Under the pieces are notes generated by a model. The model worked only from the letters and a program-made list of their open reading frames with translations. It made no database searches and was not told where the DNA came from. From an uncultured bacterium (GTDB lineage Bacteria; Patescibacteriota; Saccharimonadia; Saccharimonadales; Saccharimonadaceae), in assembly GCA_900556165.1 (NCBI GenBank), contig USNP01000011.1:1-11227 (forward strand): DNA of 11,227 nucleotides, in the 5' to 3' direction. Every line of letters starts with the position of its first letter. The stretch's first letter is position 1. This document shows positions 6,701-11,227 of this stretch, one piece after another. Position numbers and translations under genes: made by a program.

Positions 6701-6969
6701 TACGCCTCCTCTTTCAATTCTACTGAACCTCGAGCTTTTTCAACAACTTCAACTAAAGCAAAGCTTTTAGTTTTTGAAATTGGTCGAACTTCTTTGATAA
6801 CAACTTTGTCGCCTTCACCAGCTTCATTGTTTTCATCATGAGCAGCATATTTTCGAGTTACAGTATATTGTTTGCCGTAAATAGGGTGTGTTTCACGGCT
6901 ATGAACTGTTACGGTGATAGTTTTGTCAGCTTTAGCGCTAGAAACAACACCTGTCAATGTAGTCGCCAT
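6700..6969 (-). CDS. rpsQ: 30S ribosomal protein S17 (uS17)
   Basis: S17 is an OB-fold primary 16S rRNA binder of the 5' domain. From ATG 6969 it has 89 residues, with LTGVVSSAKADKTITVTV (5-22), HPIYGKQY (28-35), KYAAHDENN (40-48) and GDKVVIKEVRPISKTKSF (53-70). The in-frame GTG at 6981 would overlap rplP by 11 nt and add MKSN. ATG 6969 fits better: it has an AGGTGA SD 8 nt away and one base between the rplP stop and the start. Canonically rpmC (L29) lies between rplP and rpsQ; there is no room for it here. Confidence 0.97.
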   Translation of the reverse strand: MATTLTGVVSSAKADKTITVTVHSRETHPIYGKQYTVTRKYAAHDENNEAGEGDKVVIKEVRPISKTKSFALVEVVEKARGSVELKEEA

Positions 6970-6970
6970 A

Positions 6971-7390
6971 TTAGATTTCACCTTTCTTTACGAATTTAAC
7001 TTTTACTGGAAGTTTGTGGCCAGCAAGTCGCATAGCTTCGCGAGCAACTTCTTCTGAAACACCATTCATTTCAAACATGACAGTTCCAGCTTTAACTTTT
7101 GCCACAAAGAATTCTGGATTTCCCTTACCGCTACCCATTTTCACATCTTGTGGTTTTCGAGTAACTGGTGTATGTGGGAAAATTCGAATCCAAACTTGAC
7201 CGCCACGTTTAATGTAACGAGTCATTGCTGTTCGAGCTGATTCAATTTGTCGTGAATTGATTCGCTCATTTTCAAGGCTCATTAGACCGTAGTCACCGAA
7301 AGCAACAGTGTTTCCACGAGTTGCTCGGCCTGGGTTTTTACCTTTTCGAACTTTTCGGTGAGCGGTTTTCTTTGGTAACAAAATAGCCAT
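6971..7390 (-). CDS. rplP: 50S ribosomal protein L16 (uL16)
   Basis: L16 stabilises A-site tRNA and the 5S rRNA region and is a late assembly protein. The product is 139 residues, normal. It has the HRKVRKG start region, FGDYGLMSLE (31-40), RQIESARTAMTRYIKRGG (47-64), VWIRIFPHTPVTRKP (66-80), MGSGKG (85-90) and the C-terminal KLPVKVKFV. The residue before MGSGKG is Lys84, where E. coli has Arg81, the site of RoxA hydroxylation. The ATG overlaps the rpsC stop by 1 nt. The gene is followed after one base by rpsQ, with rpmC absent. Confidence 0.98.
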   Translation of the reverse strand: MAILLPKKTAHRKVRKGKNPGRATRGNTVAFGDYGLMSLENERINSRQIESARTAMTRYIKRGGQVWIRIFPHTPVTRKPQDVKMGSGKGNPEFFVAKVKAGTVMFEMNGVSEEVAREAMRLAGHKLPVKVKFVKKGEI

Positions 7391-8025
7391 TACTTAATAT
7401 TCCTTTCACCTTTATTAATCCAAACTTTTACGCCGATAACACCAGCTGGGGTTTTTGATCGTGCGCCGTGATAATTGATGTCTGCACGGATTGTGTGTAG
7501 AGGCACAGAACCCTCTGAGAATTTCTCGCGACGGCTCATTTCAGCACCATTCAAACGTCCGGCAACCTCAATACGAACACCTTTTGCACCAGCTTGCATT
7601 GTATTTTGAAGAGCCATTTTTACAGCTCGACGGAAGTTAATTCGACGTTCGAGTTGACGAGCAATATTTTCAGCAACTAATTTAGCTGAAAGTTCAGGTC
7701 GACGAACTTCTTCAATATTGATTCGAACAGGTAGGCTAACCAATTTTTCAAGTTGAGTTTTTAACTCTTGAACACCAGCACCACCACGACCAATTACAAC
7801 ACCAGCTTTCGCAGTATGAATTGAAACCGTGATAAGGTTTTCTGTTCGTTCGATTTCAATCCGATCAATAGTTGGTCGGCTTTCAAATCGTTTTTCGATA
7901 GTTTTTCGAATTTTGTCGTCTTCAATCAAGAATTTCGCAAAATCTTTTTTCTGAGCAAACCATCGTGAATCCCAGTTTTTATGAGCTTGCAAACGGAAGC
8001 TAATTGGATTAACTTTTTGACCCAT
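7390..8025 (-). CDS. rpsC: 30S ribosomal protein S3 (uS3)
   Basis: S3 lies in the small-subunit head at the mRNA entry channel and contributes to mRNA unwinding. The product is 211 residues. It starts MGQKVNPISFRLQ; the type-2 KH domain carries the GXXG loop as VVIGRGG (76-82). The C-terminal domain has RIEVAGRLNGAEMSRRE (151-167), GSVPLHTIRADINY (172-185) and GVIGVKVWI (195-203). It ends soon after the core, without the long tails seen in some phyla. The ATG overlaps the rplV stop by 1 nt, with a modest AGAGAG SD. Confidence 0.98.
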   Translation of the reverse strand: MGQKVNPISFRLQAHKNWDSRWFAQKKDFAKFLIEDDKIRKTIEKRFESRPTIDRIEIERTENLITVSIHTAKAGVVIGRGGAGVQELKTQLEKLVSLPVRINIEEVRRPELSAKLVAENIARQLERRINFRRAVKMALQNTMQAGAKGVRIEVAGRLNGAEMSRREKFSEGSVPLHTIRADINYHGARSKTPAGVIGVKVWINKGERNIK

Positions 8026-8441
8026 TATTTGCTCTCTTTCTCTGCTTTTTTAGTAGCAGTCTTTATTTCAGCTTTTTTAGCTGGAGCTTTTTTCTCTTTA
8101 ACAACGCCAGAAACTTCGACCAAAATGTTTGAAGTTTTCTTTTGGAAAGGAAGCGCCATTCCTCGCATATGAGGTTTAAATCGCTTCAATCGTGATCCAG
8201 CAGTAACCGACAAAGTTGTGATTACAAGAGTTTTTGGATCAGCATTATCATTGTTTTTTGCATTAGCTGCAGCTGATTGAATAGCTTTTTTAACAGCCAA
8301 AGCACTTCGGCGTGGAGTGTGATCAAGAATTACCAATGCGTCAGCAACAGTTCGACCACGAACAAGACTTGCCACGATCGAAACTTTTCGTGGAGTCTGA
8401 CCAATACCTTTAATATAGGCACGAGTTGTTACATTAGCCAT
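8025..8441 (-). CDS. rplV: 50S ribosomal protein L22 (uL22) with atypical tunnel hairpin and Lys/Ala tail
   Basis: L22 binds 23S rRNA, and its long beta-hairpin lines the peptide exit tunnel. The globular part is canonical: TPRKVSIVASLVRGRTVADAL (16-36) and AVKKAIQSAAANAKNND (49-65). The hairpin (about 84-101, SRLKRFKPHMRGMALPFQKK) departs from the usual RPRAxGRAxxIxKR. The Arg-Ala around the conserved Gly are replaced by His-Met and Met-Ala, and Leu-Pro-Phe-Gln follows. After the core ends near 113 there is a ~25-residue tail of Lys, Ala and Glu, making 138 residues against ~110 in E. coli. The ATG overlaps the rpsS stop by 1 nt; the SD is AAAGGAT. Confidence 0.96.
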   Translation of the reverse strand: MANVTTRAYIKGIGQTPRKVSIVASLVRGRTVADALVILDHTPRRSALAVKKAIQSAAANAKNNDNADPKTLVITTLSVTAGSRLKRFKPHMRGMALPFQKKTSNILVEVSGVVKEKKAPAKKAEIKTATKKAEKESK

Positions 8442-8707
8442 TATTTCTTATCCTTTCCGCCGTGTTTTCGGAATTTGCGTGTTGGGGCAAATTCACCAAG
8501 TTTATGTCCAACCATATTCTCTGAAATATAAACAGGAATATGCAATCGACCATTGTGAACAGCGATAGTTCGACCAACCATTTCTGGTGTAATTGTGCTT
8601 GAGCGAGCCCAAGTTTTAATCACTGTTCGGTCATCAGCTCCAAGAGCCGCTACTTTTTTAGCAAGCTTGAAGTCGATAAACGGACCTTTTTTCAATGAAC
8701 GACTCAT
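8441..8707 (-). CDS. rpsS: 30S ribosomal protein S19 (uS19)
   Basis: S19 is in the head of the small subunit, pairs with S13, and forms an intersubunit bridge. The product is 88 residues, close to the usual 92. MSRSLKKGPFID opens it, and NGRLHIPVYISENMVGHKLG (52-71) with EFAPTRKFRKHGG gives an unmistakable signature. The start codon follows the rplB stop with no spacer. Its SD, AGGAGA, is made by two rare arginine codons (AGG AGA) at the end of rplB. Confidence 0.98.
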   Translation of the reverse strand: MSRSLKKGPFIDFKLAKKVAALGADDRTVIKTWARSSTITPEMVGRTIAVHNGRLHIPVYISENMVGHKLGEFAPTRKFRKHGGKDKK

Positions 8708-9553
8708 TTATTTTCTCCTCTTAGCTTCGTGACGACTCTTCACGATAAATTTATTAGTACTCTTGCGTCGGCGAGTTTTGTAGCCGAGAGTTGGTTGACC
8801 CCAAGGTGTGCGTGGAGTTGAGCGACCAATTCCATGTCGTCCACCGTCACCACCACCGTGTGGGTGATCTACGGCGTTCATAACAACACCGCGAACTGTT
8901 GGACGAATACCTTTACGGCGTTTTCGACCAGCAGAACCAAGTTTCACGTTCTGGTGCTGGATGTTTCCAACTGTTCCAATTGTAGCTTCAGCTTCCAAAC
9001 GGAATTTTCGAACTTCACCCGAAGGTAATTTAACTTGCGCATAATCACCTTCTTTCGCCATCAACTGAGCTTTTGCACCAGCTGATCGCACCATTTGTGC
9101 ACCTTTTCCTGGTGTAATTTCAATTGCATAAATCAATGAACCAACAGGAATTTCTGAAAGTGGCATTCGGTTTGAAGCTTCAATTTCAATATCTTTTTTA
9201 CCAGTTTGGAAAACTTTTCCCTGGAACATTGAAGTGTCAGCCAAAACGTAGTAGAATTTTCCGTCTTGATCTTGAACTCGAGCAATTCGTGCACTTCGGT
9301 TTGGATCGTATTCGATTTCTCGAACAGTCAAAGTCAAACCTGTTGGCAATTTGTGAGTTAAGATTCGGTAATGTCGCTTAACACCACCACCTCGGTGTCG
9401 AACCGTAATTCTACCAGAGTTATTGCGTCCAGCATTTTGCTTTTTCGCTTTCAAAAGACTTTTTAGCGGTTTTCGAGTTGTAATTTCGCTATAGTCTTCA
9501 GTCGTCATACCGCGTCGAGCAGGAGTTGTAGGATTATACTTTTTGATAGCCAT
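8708..9553 (-). CDS. rplB: 50S ribosomal protein L2 (uL2)
   Basis: L2 is a large conserved 23S rRNA binder needed for subunit association and peptidyl-transferase activity. The product is 281 residues, near the standard 275-280. It shows the GRNNSGRITVRHRGGGVKRH region (42-61), the EYDPNRSARIA OB-fold strand (81-91) and the C-terminal loop NAVDHPHGGG (226-235). His230 in that loop corresponds to E. coli His229. The tail RRRKSTNKFIVKSRHEAKRRK is basic. The gene overlaps rplW by 1 nt, and its last codons AGG AGA AAA serve as the rpsS ribosome binding site. Confidence 0.98.
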   Translation of the reverse strand: MAIKKYNPTTPARRGMTTEDYSEITTRKPLKSLLKAKKQNAGRNNSGRITVRHRGGGVKRHYRILTHKLPTGLTLTVREIEYDPNRSARIARVQDQDGKFYYVLADTSMFQGKVFQTGKKDIEIEASNRMPLSEIPVGSLIYAIEITPGKGAQMVRSAGAKAQLMAKEGDYAQVKLPSGEVRKFRLEAEATIGTVGNIQHQNVKLGSAGRKRRKGIRPTVRGVVMNAVDHPHGGGDGGRHGIGRSTPRTPWGQPTLGYKTRRRKSTNKFIVKSRHEAKRRK

Positions 9554-9888
9554 TACTTCTTCTCCTCAGCAGTTTCAGCTTCTGAACTTTCAAAGATTGC
9601 AATTTTATCACCTTCTTTTACAGTCACGTAAGCTTTCTTGATATCTTTTTGAGTTGTTGAACCAGCAACGTATCGTTTTGGATTTCGAGATTTGTTGATT
9701 CGTTTAACTTTACCAGCTTGAACAACAGTTCGAACACCAGTTACAGTTACTTCAAACTCTTTTTCAATCGCTTCTTTGATTTGATTTTTATTCAAAGTTA
9801 GCGGTACATTAAATACGTAAACATTTTTTGTTGTAGAAAGAGCATAAGCTTTCTCGGTTGCTCGTGGAGTAATAGGTTTGACCGCCAT
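9553..9888 (-). CDS. rplW: 50S ribosomal protein L23 (uL23)
   Basis: L23 lies at the tunnel exit and is the docking site for trigger factor, SRP and SecY. The product is 111 residues. PRATEKAYAL (8-17) aligns with the PHVSEKA segment of E. coli, and Glu12 corresponds to the trigger-factor-contacting Glu18. The C-terminal KKAYVTVKEGDKI (84-96) is canonical, followed by a short acidic tail. L29, its usual neighbour at the exit, is not encoded here, yet the docking Glu is retained. The gene overlaps rplD by 1 nt, with a GGAGGAG SD in the rplD end. Confidence 0.97.
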   Translation of the reverse strand: MAVKPITPRATEKAYALSTTKNVYVFNVPLTLNKNQIKEAIEKEFEVTVTGVRTVVQAGKVKRINKSRNPKRYVAGSTTQKDIKKAYVTVKEGDKIAIFESSEAETAEEKK

Positions 9889-10475
9889 TATTTTTCTCCT
9901 CCTAACCAGTTTTCGATTGTTTCAATTGCTTTTGGTGCAATAACAATGTGATCAGCGTTCAAAATGTCGAACACATTTAGATACATTGGTGAAACAAGTA
10001 AAGCTTCACTAATATTATTTGTTGCACGAATTAATTCGTCTGTTTTTTCAGCAACGATAAGAACTCGTCGATTCAAGTTATTCTCTTTCAAGAATTTTGC
10101 AACTTCAGCAGTTTTACCAGTTGTTTTAATATCTGCAACAAGAACTTTATCAGATTTAACTGTCAAAGCTTGTCGAAGAGCAACTCGTTTTGAAGTTTTT
10201 GAAATTTTCTTAGTATAGTTTTCATTACCGCGTGGTCCAAAAACAATACCACCGCCTCGCCAGATTGGGTTTCGAATTGATCCAAATCGTGCGCGACCAG
10301 TTCCTTTTTGTCGCCATGGTTTTTTACCACCACCACGAACTTCACCGCGTTGTTTTGTTGTAGCACTTGCCAAGCGATTATTTGCTAGGTAAGAATCGTA
10401 GGCAAGCTTCAAAAGCTCGTGATTTCGAACTTCAACTGCAAAAACGCTTTTTGGAAGAGTTGTTTTTTCAGCCAT
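9888..10475 (-). CDS. rplD: 50S ribosomal protein L4 (uL4)
   Basis: L4 binds 23S rRNA domain I and extends a loop into the exit tunnel. The product is 195 residues, slightly short because of a reduced N-terminus. The tunnel loop GGGKKPWRQKGTGRAR (48-63), then FGSIRNPIWRGGG, is fully canonical; Lys57 matches E. coli Lys63, where macrolide-resistance mutations occur. In E. coli L4 represses its own operon through the S10 leader; whether it does so here, where the leader differs, is unknown. The ATG overlaps the rplC stop (TAATG), with a GGAGGT SD nine bases upstream. Confidence 0.98.
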   Translation of the reverse strand: MAEKTTLPKSVFAVEVRNHELLKLAYDSYLANNRLASATTKQRGEVRGGGKKPWRQKGTGRARFGSIRNPIWRGGGIVFGPRGNENYTKKISKTSKRVALRQALTVKSDKVLVADIKTTGKTAEVAKFLKENNLNRRVLIVAEKTDELIRATNNISEALLVSPMYLNVFDILNADHIVIAPKAIETIENWLGGEK

Positions 10476-11089
10476 TATGCTTTACCTCCAATGCTGATCA
10501 AGCCTTTCTTTGGTCCAGGCACAGCACCTTTTAATCCGATTAAATTATTTTCTACATCGATGTAAGCAACTGTTAGATTTTTAACAGTAACTTTGTCATG
10601 TCCCATTCGACCAGGCATTCTTTTACCTTTGAAGACTTTTTGTGGATACATTGATCCGATCGAACCCACGCGTCGAACGTTTCCGTTACCACCGTGTGAG
10701 CTTTTACTTGTGTTAAAGTTGTGTCGCTTAACTGTTCCAGCAAAACCTTTACCTTTACTTGTTCCAGTTACGTCAACAATGTCTCCAAGCTCAAAAGCTT
10801 CAACATTGATTTTTGCGCCAACTTTTACATCCGCAGGGATTTCGTCAACGCGGAACTCACGAATATGCTTCGGAGTTACCTCTGCTGGTTTTGTATGTCC
10901 AGCCACGGCCTTGCTCAGGTTCTTACCCTCACCAAATGCCACTTGAACTGCATTGTAACCATCTGTTTCGATAGTTTTAACCTGAGTCACAGTTACAGGG
11001 CCAGCTTGAACGAGCGTAATTGGTGTAACAACGCCGTCTTCACCGATGATTTGGGTCATACCAATTTTGGTACCGAGAAGTGCTTTCAT
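10475..11089 (-). CDS. rplC: 50S ribosomal protein L3 (uL3)
   Basis: L3 is an early-assembly 23S rRNA binder whose extension reaches the peptidyl-transferase centre. From ATG 11089 it has 204 residues: MKALLGTKIGMTQI at the start, TSKGKGFAGTVKRHNF (110-125), SHGG (131-134), GSIG (142-145) and KVFKGKRMPGRMGHDKVT (151-168). An in-frame ATG at 11107 (adding MGVKRA) also has a GAGG seven bases upstream. I prefer 11089 because family members begin at M-K-x-(I/L)-L-G and AGAGGG lies just before it. This is the first gene of the operon; rpsJ, which normally precedes it, is absent. Confidence 0.95.
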   Translation of the reverse strand: MKALLGTKIGMTQIIGEDGVVTPITLVQAGPVTVTQVKTIETDGYNAVQVAFGEGKNLSKAVAGHTKPAEVTPKHIREFRVDEIPADVKVGAKINVEAFELGDIVDVTGTSKGKGFAGTVKRHNFNTSKSSHGGNGNVRRVGSIGSMYPQKVFKGKRMPGRMGHDKVTVKNLTVAYIDVENNLIGLKGAVPGPKKGLISIGGKA

Positions 11090-11190
11090 AGCCCTCTTTA
11101 CTCCCATTTAAAAGCCTCGGTGGCCAGCAGTATCCGATGTGGACTTACTGATTCACGCGAGCCAAGTTATTATTACGTAATAAGTTACGC
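11090..11190 (-). promoter_or_regulatory. Structured ~100-nt leader of the ribosomal operon
   Basis: This is the sequence between the predicted transcription start and rplC. Near its 5' end are two overlapping inverted repeats. One is a perfect 14-nt palindrome, TTATTACGTAATAA (11170-11183); the other is CGTAACTTATTACG (11189-11176), with 5-bp arms and a 4-nt loop. They share bases, so as RNA hairpins they exclude each other. Further down, TCGG and CCGA (11137-11134 and 11120-11117) could form a weak stem close to the GAGG before the upstream ATG. It could be an mRNA autoregulatory site or a DNA operator; neither is shown, and I do not recognise a known leader. Confidence 0.5.
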
Positions 11191-11195
11191 CTTTT

Positions 11196-11224
11196 ATATT
11201 AGCAAATAATTCACTATTCGTCAA
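11196..11224 (-). promoter_or_regulatory. Sigma70-type promoter of the S10-like operon
   Basis: The minus strand reads TTGACG, a 17-nt spacer, then TAATAT. The -35 matches consensus at five of six positions, the spacing is optimal, and TGC before the -10 makes an extended -10. Transcription should start near 11190. This is the best full promoter in the window, as expected for ribosomal proteins, and it places rplC first in the transcript. Confidence 0.8.
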
Positions 11225-11227
11225 GAG

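Noticed and set aside
6970..6981. GTG start at 6981 for rpsQ
   Set aside because: It would overlap rplP by 11 nt; ATG 6969 has a good SD and matches the usual S17 N-terminus.
10163..10366. 67-residue minus-strand frame inside rplD
   Set aside because: It is a shifted frame within a canonical L4 gene and matches no family I know.
9964..11209. Open frames on the + strand opposite the ribosomal genes, for example 10593-10946 and 10721-11209
   Set aside because: They are antisense shadows of conserved rplC/rplD, contain low-complexity Ser/Phe/Cys-rich translations, and lack ribosome binding sites.
1..11227. Mobile elements, CRISPR arrays, tRNA or rRNA genes
   Set aside because: I looked for terminal inverted repeats, transposase motifs, regularly spaced repeats and tRNA arms and found none.

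Overview
Almost the whole window is transcribed from the minus strand, so genes read from high to low coordinates. It covers most of a bacterial S10/spc ribosomal-protein operon followed by a short accessory stretch. The low GC, one-nucleotide gene overlaps, Shine-Dalgarno (SD) sites in nearly every upstream 3' end, an incomplete ribosomal gene set and a lone host-association-type surface protein suggest a reduced Patescibacteria/CPR bacterium, most likely Saccharibacteria (TM7). That placement is inference; no 16S gene is present. All genes read through with standard stop codons.

Region 1 (11227 to 4744): a sigma70-type promoter (TTGACG, 17 nt, TAATAT) fires directly into a ~100-nt leader and then rplC-rplD-rplW-rplB-rpsS-rplV-rpsC-rplP-rpsQ-rplN-rplX-rplE-rpsN-rpsH, ending at a rho-independent terminator. 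Three expected parts are missing: rpsJ (S10) is not ahead of rplC, rpmC (L29) is not between rplP and rpsQ, and the second half of the spc operon (rplF onward) does not follow rpsH. Nearly all genes touch or overlap by 1 nt (TAATG), which implies translational coupling.

Region 2 (4743 to 2009): a monocistronic gene with its own extended -10 promoter and terminator. It encodes an ~878-residue secreted surface protein: signal segment, five 22-residue leucine-rich repeats (LRRs), Ig-like region, FIVAR-like helical repeats, coiled coil, and a C-terminal HPDTG/hydrophobic/RKK tail like a sortase sorting signal. It is the best candidate here for an adhesin used in contact with a host cell.

Region 3 (1975 to 1): a second promoter with the same TGTGGTATAAT box drives an alpha/beta hydrolase (probably leaderless), trpS (tryptophanyl-tRNA synthetase) and the start of an unrecognised gene cut by the window edge; all three overlap.

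No tRNA, rRNA, CRISPR array, insertion sequence or phage gene was seen. I do not see a clearly new multi-gene system. The most interesting points are the surface protein sitting where the spc operon is cut, the missing L29, the unusual L22 tunnel hairpin, and the structured leader before rplC.
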